DNA from: a bacterium | GTDB lineage: Bacteria; Vulcanimicrobiota; Xenobia; Xenobiales; JADMJV01 | DNA length: 64,000 nt | NCBI GenBank assembly: GCA_018266105.1 | Contig: JAFEBA010000021.1 | Location: 416-64,415, forward strand | Direction: 5' to 3' | Part shown: positions 16,182 through 25,092 of the stretch, piece by piece | How positions within the stretch are numbered: position 1 is the stretch's first letter | Layout of the letters: the number at the start of each line of letters is the position of its first letter | Notes under the pieces: generated by a model | What the model saw: the letters and a program-made list of their open reading frames with translations, nothing else | Database searches by the model: none | What the model was told of the DNA's origin: nothing | Position numbers and translations under genes: made by a program

Positions 16182-16647
16182 TATCGTTCTTTTCTCCTTA
16201 TATATCACGTCTGGTTCCACCAGACAGGCTTTTTGTTTGCCTGGCTAATCGCAGACCTGACTCAGAGGGGTCCGGCTGAGCCTTCCAAGGTTTCCTCATA
16301 CGAAAAGACCTCGAAGTCACAACCCGCGATTAGTCAAACCCTTGCTTACCACATGACTAAAACCTTGTAAACCTGTTATCGTGACATTCACACTAAGTTA
16401 ATGTCAGATTCGGGACGTCCACCCCCCGGTAAGCGCTACGCTACACCGAATCTGGACGCAAGACTAAAGCGTATGTGGCCAAACTTTTTCCAGAGCATCT
16501 GAGTCGTATCTTCAACATCATTCGAGCTGACTCGAACACCGCTGAAGAAAATTCATATCTGCCAGGTTGCCATCAGGTTTTTTTGCTCGAACAAATCTTC
16601 CTTCTTACAAGGTAGAGAAAATTTTTCTAGTTTCTTGAGCCGGGACT
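16182..16647 (-). promoter_or_regulatory. Long gene-free leader/promoter region of SLH porin 2
   Basis: 466 bp with no plausible coding frame and lower GC than its surroundings. It separates the prfB stop from the porin start. On the minus strand it contains candidate -35 hexamers (TTTACA, TTGACT) but none with a convincing -10 at proper spacing. It also holds a perfect inverted repeat (listed separately) and two hairpins in the last 65 bases before the start codon. No intrinsic terminator for prfB is evident. I read it as a regulatory leader, without proof of the transcription start. Confidence 0.45.
16382..16406. promoter_or_regulatory. Perfect inverted repeat, candidate operator
   Basis: TGACATT (16382-16388) and AATGTCA (16400-16406) form a perfect 7-bp inverted repeat around 11 bases, a centre-to-centre distance near two helical turns, as expected for a dimeric regulator. 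It lies about 200 bp upstream of the SLH porin 2 start codon in otherwise featureless DNA. Confidence 0.4.
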
Positions 16648-17794
16648 TTAGTCGCTATCGGCCAGAAGGTCGGCAGGCTCGGGTTCGCGACCTAAACGAG
16701 CGCATGCTTCCAGGTAAGCGCGTATGAATTTATTTAAATCTCCGTCGAGTACGCCGTAGACATCCGTTAGGGCCAGACCGGTGCGCCGATCCTTGACCTG
16801 GGTGTAGGGATGCAGAACATAGCTGCGGATCTGGTTGCCCCAGGCGGCTTCGCGGTTTTCGCCACGGAGATTGGCGATTTTTTGAATGCGTTCAGCCTGC
16901 TGCTGCTCATACAACTTGGCCTTGAGCATCCGCATGGCAGTCAGGCGATTGGACTGCTGAGAACGCTCGGTCTGGCATCCGACTACGATTCCTGTCGGTA
17001 GATGTGTGATTCGAATGGCAGACTCGGTCTTATTGACGTGCTGACCACCGGCACCCGAAGAGCGAAAAGTGTCGATCTTCAAATCCTCGTTGCGAATCTC
17101 GACCTCGGCGTCTTCAATTTCCGGCAGGACATCGACCTTGGCAAAGGCGGTATGGCGACGCTTGGCCTGGTCGAATGGAGAAATTCTCACCAGACGGTGA
17201 GTCCCACGCTCAGAGCGCATCATGCCGTAAGGCTGCGCACCCGTCAAAAAGAAAGTGGCCGAATGAATGCCAGCCTCTTCGCCTTCGGACTTATCCGCAA
17301 GCTCAGCTTGATAGCCATTCTTCTCGGCCCAGCGCAGATACATGCGCAGCAGCATCTCGGCCCAATCCTGTGAGTCAGTGCCGCCGGCGCCGGAATGCAC
17401 GGTCACCATGCATGGACTGCTGTCCATCTCCCCAGACAGGAGAGAGGTGGTCTCCAACTGCTCCAGAGCCACTTCCAACTGCTTGGAAGAAGCTTCCAGC
17501 TCGGCCACATCCGAGGGGCTGCTGGCATCCACCATCTCGAGGAAAAGCTCAACCTCGTTGATCTTCTCCTCGAGCCCGCTCCAGGAAGACAACAGCCCCT
17601 GATGGTAGCTCAACTCCTGATTGAGTTTGCGGGCCCGAGCTGGATCACTCCAGACTTCGGGCTGAGCCAGATGCGACTCCAGCTCGGAAACTTTTTGAGT
17701 AGATTTTTCCAGGTCAAAGATAGTCGCGCATGCGGAGCATCCGTGCGCGACTGTCGTCGATCTGAGACTGAAAAGTACTGATCGTCAACATCAT
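16648..17794 (-). CDS. prfB: Peptide chain release factor 2, with programmed +1 frameshift
   Basis: RF2 recognises UGA and UAA and releases the finished peptide. The gene is in two overlapping frames. The first runs from ATG 17794 for 26 codons to TGA at 17716-17714; the second continues to 16648. The join is CTT TGA C, the conserved RF2 autoregulatory slip site: ribosomes shift +1 when RF2 is scarce. The product is about 381 residues (family ~365). The second frame carries the RF2 domains, including SPF in RISPFD (anticodon-like recognition of UGA) and GGQ in SSGAGGQHVNKTES (catalysis). ATG 17791 is an equally possible start. The gene starts 10 bp after the secA stop, so the two are likely cotranscribed. 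Confidence 0.93.
17711..17728 (-). promoter_or_regulatory. prfB programmed +1 frameshift site
   Basis: The minus strand reads GAC TAT CTT TGA C, with CTT at 17719-17717 and TGA at 17716-17714. Skipping one T gives CTT GAC CTG GAA and enters the frame of the RF2 body. The TAT CTT TGA C core matches Escherichia coli prfB. The upstream Shine-Dalgarno-like AGGGGG stimulator of E. coli is replaced here by ATGCGCGAC. Confidence 0.9.
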
Positions 17795-17803
17795 TTTCGT
17801 TTC

Positions 17804-20419
17804 TTATCCCTCGTCTGGGTAGTGGCAGTGCTTCCATTTTTTGCCGCTGCCGCACCAGCATTTGTCATTGCGACTCATGCGAGAGCGGGGGCGCATCCGG
17901 GCGGGAGGCCCACCTTCGCCCGCTTCCGTGCCCGGCTCCGGCTCGGCCGGACCTTCATGAGCTTCCTGAATCACGTGTTCTTCAGGAACCTCATCGCCCT
18001 GGCGCACTTCCAGCTTGAACAACAGCCGCACCGTGTCTTCCATGATACGGTGCTTGAGCCCCTCGAACATCTCGAAAGCTTCTTTGATGAACTCGATCTG
18101 GGGGTCTTTCTGGCCGTAGCCGCGCAATCCGATACCCTCGCGCAACAAGTCGATGGACTGCAAGTGATCGATCCACTTGCCATCCAGGGTCTGCAACAGC
18201 ACCCATTTTTCAAAAGAGCGCATGGTCTGCGGCCCCATCAACGACTCTTTCAGCTCGTAGTAGGACTCCGCCCACTTCAGAATGGTGGAAACCAGTTCAG
18301 CGCGGGGCAACTTGATCAGGTCTTCCAGGGTGCGTTCCTCGGGCAGATCCAGCACGTCTCGGATTTGCTCCCAGAGCAAATCCGTCTCCCACTCGTCGGG
18401 ATGAACCTCTTCCGAGCAGTAGGTATTGACCCAATCAGTGGCCAGCATCTCCACAAAGTGCAGGACGTGCGGGCGCAAATCTTCGCCACGCAGAATCCGG
18501 TCGCGCTCCTCGTAGATCACTTTACGCTGGTTATTCATGGTGTCGTCATAGCGCAACACCGATTTACGAATGTCAAAGTGGTAGCTTTCCACTTTTTGCT
18601 GAGCGTTCTCGATGCCGCGACTGACCATGCCGCTCTCGATGGGCTCATCATCCACCTTGAGCCATTCCATGATGTTCTTGATGCGATCTGAACCAAACAG
18701 GCGCATCAACTCATCATCCAGCGAGACAAAGAAACGGCTGGAGCCAGGGTCGCCCTGACGGCCCGCACGACCGCGGAGCTGGTTGTCAATGCGCCGAGAC
18801 TCGTGGCGTTCGGTTCCCAGAATACACAGGCCACCCAGCTCTTTGACCTTCTTGGCGGCCTCCGGGTCCGGCGGGTTACCGCCGAGAATGATATCCACGC
18901 CACGGCCAGCCATATTGGTAGCGATGGTCACCCCGCCCAAACGCCCGGCCTGAGCGATGATGCTGGCCTCTTGCTCGTGGTACTTGGCGTTGAGAACATT
19001 GTGGGGAATATTCTTCTCCTTGAGGATCCGGGAGAGCGCTTCGGACTTGTCGATCGAGCGACTGCCCACCAGCACCGGCCGGCCTTTCTCGTGGAGTTTA
19101 GCAATCTCTTCGCATACGGCCTTGAACTTGAGTGCTTCGTCTTTGTAGACGATATCCGACTCATCTTTACGAGAGATGGGCCGATGGGTGGGGATGACGA
19201 TCACGTCCACGCCATAGATTTCTCGAAACTCGCGCTCTTCAGTGGCAGCCGTGCCGGTCATACCGGCCAGCTTCTTATACATTTTAAAGTAGTTCTGGAA
19301 GGTGATGGAGGCCAGGGTCTGGTCCTCCTGGCGAATCTTTACGCCTTCCTTGGCCTCGATAGCCTGATGCAGCCCGTCCGAATAGCGACGTCCGAACATC
19401 AGACGGCCGGTGAACTCGTCTACGATAACGATCTCATCGTCGCGAATGACATATTCCACGTCGTTGCGGTAGCATTCTTTAGCCCGCAGAGCATTGGAAA
19501 CCAGGTGAGCCGCCTCGACATGCTCCATGTCATAGAGGTTCTCGATACCCAATAACTCTTCCACACGCGCTACGCCCTCTTCGTTGAGGGGCGCGTTCTT
19601 GGACTTCTCGTCGACCGTGTAATGCTCGTCTTTCTTGAGCTGCTGCACCAGCTTGGCAAACTTCTCATAGTTGGCATTGGTGCCCTGACCGCGACCCGAA
19701 ATAATCAGAGGGGTTCGGGCTTCGTCGATCAAGATGGAGTCGACTTCGTCCACGATCGCGAAGTGGTGACCTCTCTGAACCTTGTCCTCCATCTGCCAAA
19801 CCATGTTATCGCGCAGATAGTCGAAGCCGTATTCGTTGTTGGTGCCATAGGTGATATCCGCCCGATAGGCCTCCTGGCGTGTGCATTTACGAATAGGGTC
19901 ACCCTGAGGGCCCTCGGAAGCATCAGGGTCAAAAAGGTAGGCGCTGTCGTGATTGATGATACCGGTGGAAAGGCCCAGGAAATGGTAGATGCGAGCCATC
20001 AACATGCCATCGCGCTTGGCCAGATAATCGTTGGCCGTGACCAGGTGGGCGCCATTCCCGCTGAGCGCGTTCAGGTATAGGGGAGAAACGGCCACCAGGG
20101 TTTTACCCTCGCCGGTTTTCATTTCGGCGATACGACCCTGGTGAAGGACGATACCACCGACCATCTGCACGTCGTAATGGCGCTCATTACGCACCCGCTT
20201 GGCGGCCTCACGCACCACCGCGTAGGCCTCAGGCAGCAGATCATCCAGGCTTTCGCCTTTTTTCAGGCGTTCACGAAAAACATTGGTCTTGCCCTTGAGC
20301 TCGTCGTCTTCAAGCGGAGCGATGGAGGCCTCGAGCTTATTGATCTTCTCGACCGTCTTCATCACCTTTTTGACTTCTTTGTCGTTCGCGTCAAAAAGTT
20401 TCTTCAGTAAACCTAGCAT
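17804..20419 (-). CDS. secA: Preprotein translocase ATPase SecA
   Basis: 871 residues, full length. SecA drives unfolded preproteins through SecYEG. The N-terminal motor has Q-motif and Walker A (EMKTGEGKTLVA) and DEAD-like Walker B (AIVDEVDSILIDEARTPLIISG). NBD2 follows with IATNMAGRGVDIILGG and the arginine-finger motif QLRGRAGRQGDPGSSRF. The C-terminal linker ends in a zinc tail CWCGSGKKWKHCH that binds SecB or lipids in many bacteria. ATG 20419 is preceded by AGGCAGG. It is the first gene of a secA-prfB unit. Confidence 0.97.
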   Translation of the reverse strand: MLGLLKKLFDANDKEVKKVMKTVEKINKLEASIAPLEDDELKGKTNVFRERLKKGESLDDLLPEAYAVVREAAKRVRNERHYDVQMVGGIVLHQGRIAEMKTGEGKTLVAVSPLYLNALSGNGAHLVTANDYLAKRDGMLMARIYHFLGLSTGIINHDSAYLFDPDASEGPQGDPIRKCTRQEAYRADITYGTNNEYGFDYLRDNMVWQMEDKVQRGHHFAIVDEVDSILIDEARTPLIISGRGQGTNANYEKFAKLVQQLKKDEHYTVDEKSKNAPLNEEGVARVEELLGIENLYDMEHVEAAHLVSNALRAKECYRNDVEYVIRDDEIVIVDEFTGRLMFGRRYSDGLHQAIEAKEGVKIRQEDQTLASITFQNYFKMYKKLAGMTGTAATEEREFREIYGVDVIVIPTHRPISRKDESDIVYKDEALKFKAVCEEIAKLHEKGRPVLVGSRSIDKSEALSRILKEKNIPHNVLNAKYHEQEASIIAQAGRLGGVTIATNMAGRGVDIILGGNPPDPEAAKKVKELGGLCILGTERHESRRIDNQLRGRAGRQGDPGSSRFFVSLDDELMRLFGSDRIKNIMEWLKVDDEPIESGMVSRGIENAQQKVESYHFDIRKSVLRYDDTMNNQRKVIYEERDRILRGEDLRPHVLHFVEMLATDWVNTYCSEEVHPDEWETDLLWEQIRDVLDLPEERTLEDLIKLPRAELVSTILKWAESYYELKESLMGPQTMRSFEKWVLLQTLDGKWIDHLQSIDLLREGIGLRGYGQKDPQIEFIKEAFEMFEGLKHRIMEDTVRLLFKLEVRQGDEVPEEHVIQEAHEGPAEPEPGTEAGEGGPPARMRPRSRMSRNDKCWCGSGKKWKHCHYPDEG

Positions 20420-20493
20420 CGATGGGCCTGCCTTTAATCTTCTATAGCTTGGCGCTATACCCGATCAGCGGCAGATGCAAACCCGGGTTTCGC

Positions 20494-21018
20494 TCAGCGA
20501 ACGCGCGTAAAGCCAATGTCATCGTAGCTTGGAGAGAGTCCGATACCGTCCCCGCTCGGCTCTTCATAGCTATCCGCTTCCAGCACGATCGTGCCGGCCA
20601 TGAAATCGTGCAAGCAGCGTCGAGTCGAACCCAAAATGAACCATGCGTCGAACTGCGTCAGCATGTTTGCCAGCGGAATCATCATCAAGACGTAGGGGGA
20701 AAATGCACGCCAATACAGGGTAGTGCTGGATGCGCGGCGACCATTCTCCATCACCACCAGCAGATTCATGCGCTGCTTACCCCAGGTCTGTCCGGTGCGA
20801 GCGAACAACCAGAGATTGCGCACCAACAAGACGATGCTGACGGCAAAGCCGGTGAAGAAAATGGTCGCGTTGGCTTCCTCTGAGATCTGACGCGAGGCGT
20901 GAAAAATCTCTTCATACAATGCGCAAGCCACAGCGGCAAGAAATAGCGGCCACCAGCAGTACACCCAGTCGAGGATAGCGGCTTGAAGCCTGGCCCAACG
21001 AGAAGCTCGGATATTCAT
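20494..21018 (-). CDS. RDD family membrane protein
   Basis: 174 residues matching the RDD domain: an early RLQAAILDWVYCWW helix with the conserved Arg and Asp, two further membrane helices (about 22-40 and 53-70), the GQTWGKQRM motif, a fourth helix around 105-120, and RRCLHDFMAGTIVL near the end, where the second Asp of the family name lies. RDD proteins are small polytopic membrane proteins, some proposed as Na+/H+ antiporters, most uncharacterised. ATG 21018 has no clear ribosome binding site. The gene lies between the propeller gene's terminator and secA, 75 bp ahead of secA, and may be its own unit. Confidence 0.8.
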   Translation of the reverse strand: MNIRASRWARLQAAILDWVYCWWPLFLAAVACALYEEIFHASRQISEEANATIFFTGFAVSIVLLVRNLWLFARTGQTWGKQRMNLLVVMENGRRASSTTLYWRAFSPYVLMMIPLANMLTQFDAWFILGSTRRCLHDFMAGTIVLEADSYEEPSGDGIGLSPSYDDIGFTRVR

Positions 21019-21038
21019 CAGGGATGATTTCGGCCCAC

Positions 21039-21070
21039 AAAAAAAGGCTCCTGGCGGAGCCTTTTTTTGT
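21039..21070. terminator. Rho-independent terminator
   Basis: A 13-bp stem AAAAAAAGGCTCC / GGAGCCTTTTTTT with a TGGC loop lies just past the minus-strand stop at 21094. It ends the lptC-to-propeller operon and precedes the RDD gene; A and T flanks make it symmetrical. Confidence 0.9.
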
Positions 21071-21093
21071 TCGATCAGGTCAGCGACTCTGGT

Positions 21094-22530
21094 CTAGGGT
21101 CGCACCGCCACTCCCAGCGGAATCGAATTGGGCATCGGCAGGGTGGTATGAATGAGCTGACCGCTTTTGCCATCCAGAGTCATGATGACGCGGGAATCAC
21201 GGCAGGCCACATAGGCCTTGTGACCATCCCGACCGTAGCAGATGCCGATAGGCGCTTTGCCCACGGTGATGGTATCAATGACGCCTCCAGCGGCGGTGTC
21301 GATGACCGAGACCGTACCACTAACTTTATTCGTCACCATGCAGCGCTGGCCGTCGGGACTGATGGCCAGTTTCTGAGGCTCCACCTGCACCGGAATGCGG
21401 GTGACTTCGGTGACACTGGCCGTATCCAGCAATGACACGCAGGCATTGCCCGAGCAGGCTACATAGGCCTTGGTAAAATCGGGGGTGACGGCGATGCTGG
21501 TGGGACAGTTACCGACCTTGCAGCGACCCACGGTCGTGCCGGTGGCGGCGTCGATCGCCACCACTTCGCCTCGACGAGCATCACCCAGACAGGCGAAAAC
21601 TCGCGGCCCGGCAATGCAGGCCGACCAGGGTGAAGTATCGGTTGGCAAAAACCCCGCCGGCACGTTGCTGGTGGTGTCAATCAACATCACGCCGGGTTTT
21701 CCGCCCATGATGCAGGCCAGAACATAGCGTCCGTCCGGGCTCAACTTGAGGTCGGTGACAGCGCCATTGGTAGGCAAGTTGCGCAGTAGCGCATTGTCGC
21801 GCCGGGCATCAAAAACCTGGACCACGTTGGCCTCGCCGGCCACATACAGAAAGTTTCCGCCGCGGTCAAAGGTGAGCCAGTAAGGCTTGGTCTGCATCTG
21901 CACAAATCCCGACTTGGAGGGATTGTTGGGGGGATAGACCATCAGACAGTTGTCAAAGCCAGTGATAGGGTTCATCAAAAAAGCCTCGCCCGGACCGCGC
22001 GGAGTCTTGGGGAGATTCTCATCCTTGTTCCACAGCTGGCCCAGATCGGCACCGGCGGCCATGGCTTGCTGCCAGATCATCTTGTTCGGACTGGATTCCA
22101 TATTGTTGACATTGGCCGGCTTCTTGCTGAAGGCCACGTAGAGGTCGCCGGATTTGACGGCCATGCCGTCCACAAATCCGGCGTTCTCAGGGTTCATCAA
22201 GACCTGGCAGCGAGAGGACATGCCCACATAGTTCACTCGAACGCGCTGGGTCACGGTGGGGAATCCGGGTTTTTTGCAAATCAGGCGGTATTCGCCGTCC
22301 GGCAGGTCCTCAAAGGAGAAGTAACCGTTGGCTGAAGAGACCGTTTTGAACTCGGTGCCCTCCACCTCCACTTCCACGCCCCCCAACGGGTCGCCACGAC
22401 CGACCTCATTGCCGGTTTTGGGGTTGATCCCGGTCACGACCATCCCTGAAAGCGTAATGACTTTGGTGCCGGCGATACAAAGCCAGCTGCAGAACGCAAC
22501 CAGGAGGGTGGTGAGCAACAGTTTCCTCAT
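21094..22530 (-). CDS. Secreted carboxypeptidase-regulatory-like domain plus YVTN beta-propeller protein
   Basis: 478 residues with a signal peptide (to about residue 20). An N-terminal beta-sandwich of the carboxypeptidase regulatory-like type (residues ~25-110: GGVEVEVEGTEFKTVSSANGYFSFEDLPDGEYRL) is followed by a beta-propeller of YVTN/NHL-like blades (TDLKLSPDGRYVLA, TSIAVTPDFTKAYVACSG, QKLAISPDGQRCMVTNK, GICYGRDGHKAYVACRDS). Such proteins are envelope or extracellular interaction scaffolds. The start ATG has AGGAGAGG upstream and overlaps the stop of the yqgF-like gene by four bases (ATGA), so it is the last gene of that operon and is followed by a terminator. Confidence 0.85.
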   Translation of the reverse strand: MRKLLLTTLLVAFCSWLCIAGTKVITLSGMVVTGINPKTGNEVGRGDPLGGVEVEVEGTEFKTVSSANGYFSFEDLPDGEYRLICKKPGFPTVTQRVRVNYVGMSSRCQVLMNPENAGFVDGMAVKSGDLYVAFSKKPANVNNMESSPNKMIWQQAMAAGADLGQLWNKDENLPKTPRGPGEAFLMNPITGFDNCLMVYPPNNPSKSGFVQMQTKPYWLTFDRGGNFLYVAGEANVVQVFDARRDNALLRNLPTNGAVTDLKLSPDGRYVLACIMGGKPGVMLIDTTSNVPAGFLPTDTSPWSACIAGPRVFACLGDARRGEVVAIDAATGTTVGRCKVGNCPTSIAVTPDFTKAYVACSGNACVSLLDTASVTEVTRIPVQVEPQKLAISPDGQRCMVTNKVSGTVSVIDTAAGGVIDTITVGKAPIGICYGRDGHKAYVACRDSRVIMTLDGKSGQLIHTTLPMPNSIPLGVAVRP

Positions 22531-22928
22531 TGCCTCTCCTTTCCACTGAACCAGTCCTCCGCCATCACGATGGCGGCATAGTCGTCGATGGCCACTGCAG
22601 GCGTTTGCAGCCCGAGCGGCACCAGCCGCCAGAACCCACGTGGCGGATGGTCTTGAAAGTATCGTCCGCGAGCTCGCTCGGTGGTACGGAACTCGTCCAC
22701 CACCTCAACCGAGATCGCGAGGTGTTGTTTAAGTTCTTGGACCACCGGCTTGGACCCTGTGGCCCCCCCCACCAGAACCCGCTCGACCGGGAAGCGCTCC
22801 AGATATTGGCGCACCTGAGAGAGAAGATCTTCCCGATTGACAATAACCCTTTCCAGGCAGCCGCGTTCCCGGGCCACCACAGCCAGGCCGCATTTGGCCG
22901 TGCCCGGGTCGACCGCCAGCACCGTCAT
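22527..22928 (-). CDS. YqgF/RuvC-like RNase H-fold resolvase, cyanobacterial type
   Basis: 133 residues with an RNase H-like fold: the first strand LAVDPGTAKCGLAVV carries the catalytic Asp, then VERVLVGGATGSKP, VEVVDEFRTTERARGRYFQDHPP with the central acidic residue, and AIDDYAAIVMAEDWF with the C-terminal Asp pair. The DPGxxKCGLAV and YxxxxPPxGxxRLxPxGL patterns match the short YqgF-like family annotated in Cyanobacteria (pre-16S rRNA processing or Holliday-junction-resolvase-like) better than classic YqgF. It overlaps DUF3084 upstream and the propeller gene downstream by four bases each. Confidence 0.85.
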   Translation of the reverse strand: MTVLAVDPGTAKCGLAVVARERGCLERVIVNREDLLSQVRQYLERFPVERVLVGGATGSKPVVQELKQHLAISVEVVDEFRTTERARGRYFQDHPPRGFWRLVPLGLQTPAVAIDDYAAIVMAEDWFSGKERQ

Positions 22929-23929
22929 CGGCCGTGGCGCGAGGCCATGTTGCGGTGGGACTGACGTCCCACTCGCTCGGGCAACACTTCCACCCGAATC
23001 TGCAGGGTGCTGGTCTGATACAGATCGGAGGTGGCCACGGCCACCAGTTTACCAGGACCTTGTAAACGCTTGATGTCCTCAATTAACCGATCGAACTGTT
23101 CTGAGGTCAAACCCCCGCCCAGGCTGTCGTTGATCTCGTACATTCCCTTGCGCAGCGCGGACTCTTTCACCTCGGCCACGAACTCCAACCATTCGCGCAG
23201 TAACTCGGGATTATCCGGCTGCAGACGATGCGAGGCGACCACCTCGTCCGCTCGGAAGACCAGATTGACGGGCAGCAGCTCGAAGCGAATAGGAACCTTG
23301 TCCTTATACAGACAATTGCGAGCGGCGATGACGCGGATGCCCATTACCTTGGTCTCGGTGACCATTTGCTCGGCAATGTGGTCGAGTTCCCCGTCGTCCC
23401 ACTCTAAAAGCTGCGTGTCCGGATTGAGCAGCTCTTCGCCCTTCTCGCGAGCAATGTCGTTGTTGCGACGTACGGTAATGGCATTGGCCGGCCCCAACTG
23501 GCGCAAGATGATGTCTTTTTGCTCAACAGCTGAGATACCGGGCCGGAGCGGTCCCTGAGCGATGGGCTGTCCAGTCCCCCAGACAACCCGGCTGTGATAG
23601 ATCTGCTCAGTCAGATTGTCCACCTTACCCTGCAGGTAAGTCATCTGAGCGCGTAGTCGGTCGACTCCTGAGAGTAAATAGCGGGCTTCCTGCGAGAAGA
23701 TCAGCACCAACGTCAGGGTGATGACGGCGATGGCCGAACCCACCAGGGCGGTGATCAGGTTGGACGTGTGCTTGGGACGCAAACCGAAGAGGGACTTCTT
23801 CTTCTTGCCGATCTTTTTGCCCAGGTCATTGCCAATGTAGGCAATGACCCCCGCCACCACGGAGACCAGCAAATAAATGGACCCGATCCGGGTCCAAACC
23901 CAGGGGTCCCTGAGAGCAGCGTAGTCCAT
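22925..23929 (-). CDS. DUF3084 domain membrane protein
   Basis: 334 residues. Two N-terminal membrane helices (about 16-32 and 60-80) flank a short cytoplasmic KKIGKKKKSLFGLRPKHT segment typical of DUF3084. A coiled-coil stretch (VDRLRAQMTYLQGKVDNLTEQIY) follows, and then a large soluble C-terminal domain with IRVIAARNCLYKD and PIRFELLPVNLVF. DUF3084 is known mainly from Cyanobacteria, where I recall it beside the same YqgF-like gene; its function is not established. No strong ribosome binding site precedes ATG 23929; it starts 44 bp after lptF/G and overlaps the yqgF-like start by four bases. Confidence 0.88.
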   Translation of the reverse strand: MDYAALRDPWVWTRIGSIYLLVSVVAGVIAYIGNDLGKKIGKKKKSLFGLRPKHTSNLITALVGSAIAVITLTLVLIFSQEARYLLSGVDRLRAQMTYLQGKVDNLTEQIYHSRVVWGTGQPIAQGPLRPGISAVEQKDIILRQLGPANAITVRRNNDIAREKGEELLNPDTQLLEWDDGELDHIAEQMVTETKVMGIRVIAARNCLYKDKVPIRFELLPVNLVFRADEVVASHRLQPDNPELLREWLEFVAEVKESALRKGMYEINDSLGGGLTSEQFDRLIEDIKRLQGPGKLVAVATSDLYQTSTLQIRVEVLPERVGRQSHRNMASRHGR

Positions 23930-23973
23930 GCTTTGCTTAATTTCCCGCCTGGACCGCCGCCAACCTCCAGAAT

Positions 23974-25092
23974 CTACTTGCGAGTTGCGTCCAGTAGCAA
24001 AACGACCCCTGTGATGCCAAACACAATGTTGGGCAGCCAGGCGGCATGCATGGCCGTCATCCGACCCGACTCTCCCAAGACCATGCCAAAGGTCATCAGA
24101 ACGTAGTAAACCAGAATGAACAGGAGCGACAGGCCCAGACCAATGGAGCGACTGGAGCGCTGAGGGCGGACGCCCAGGGGGATAGCGAAAGTCCCGAAGA
24201 TCAGGGATGTCCAGGGCAGGGCCAGCTTCTGATGAAACATCACTTCGTAGCGATTGCGCTTGCGGGCGATGTCGTCGCCGTTGTGTCCGGCCGGCAAGGA
24301 GGCCAGCTTCTCAGCCAGCTCCGCCCGCGAAAGCTCCTCCGGGAGATACTCGCGCCGCATCAGGCTGTCGGGATCGCTGGGACTCTCATTGGGCTGCATG
24401 GGCGTCCAGGTCTCGCTGGCCACCAGTTCCTGCACCGGATCCATTGATTTGTCAAAGAGGGTGACCCGCATGTTCTTGAGCACCCAGACCTTGCCGTTCC
24501 AGACCGCTTCCTCGGCGAAGATCTCGCGGCGCCGCAACTGGCCGTAGAAATAGTGCAGGTAGACGCCATACATCGTCTTGCGGTCCACATCGTAACCGTT
24601 GACGTAGAGCATCTGGGTTTCGCCGTTCTTGAGCCAGCGGGGCGCGGTCAGAAGCGCGTAGCGAAACGGGTCGCGCTTCTGAGCTTCAAAGAGAATGTCA
24701 TAGGCTCGCTTCATCGAGCGCGGCACCAGCGTGTCGTTGACCCACAGGTTGACTCCACTGATCAGCGTGCACAGGATCAGAGCCGGAGTGGCTATGCGCA
24801 AAAAGCTAATGCCGGCCGCTTTTAGAGCGGTCAGTTCAGAGTCACCCGAGAGCCTGCCCATGGCCATGAGGCTGGCCAGCAGCACCGCCATGGGAGTGGT
24901 GAAGATGATGACTTGAGGCAGTCGATTGGCCATGTACTCAGCAATGAGATTGAGACCTAACTTGCTCTCCAGCACCATGCGGGCCACGCCGCTGAGACTT
25001 TCGACCGCGAAGAACAAAATGGTGAAGGCTCCCAGACCAAACAGAAAGGGGCCCAACAGCTCCCGGGAGACCAGCCGAAAAAGCAAATTCAC
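23974..25092 (-). CDS. LptF/LptG family lipopolysaccharide export permease
   Basis: 372 residues of the YjgP/YjgQ family. Helices near the N-terminus (SRELLGPFLFGLGAFTILFF, LPQVIIFTTPMAVLLASLMAMGRLSGDSELTALKAAGIS) carry the conserved MGRLSGDSELTA coupling region; a periplasmic jellyroll lies at about 130-260 and three further helices close the protein (LALPWTSLIFGTFAIPLGV, LGLSLLFILVYYVL, MHAAWLPNIVFGITGVVLLL). With LptB and LptC it extracts lipopolysaccharide from the inner membrane. Only one permease gene is present here, so the complex may be homodimeric or the second copy lies elsewhere. Its ATG overlaps the lptB stop by four bases. Confidence 0.92.
   Translation of the reverse strand: MNLLFRLVSRELLGPFLFGLGAFTILFFAVESLSGVARMVLESKLGLNLIAEYMANRLPQVIIFTTPMAVLLASLMAMGRLSGDSELTALKAAGISFLRIATPALILCTLISGVNLWVNDTLVPRSMKRAYDILFEAQKRDPFRYALLTAPRWLKNGETQMLYVNGYDVDRKTMYGVYLHYFYGQLRRREIFAEEAVWNGKVWVLKNMRVTLFDKSMDPVQELVASETWTPMQPNESPSDPDSLMRREYLPEELSRAELAEKLASLPAGHNGDDIARKRNRYEVMFHQKLALPWTSLIFGTFAIPLGVRPQRSSRSIGLGLSLLFILVYYVLMTFGMVLGESGRMTAMHAAWLPNIVFGITGVVLLLDATRK

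Noticed and set aside
16648..17794. In-frame stop in prfB as sequencing error or pseudogene
   Set aside because: The stop is at the conserved CTT TGA C site and the downstream frame is intact and full length; a programmed frameshift explains it.
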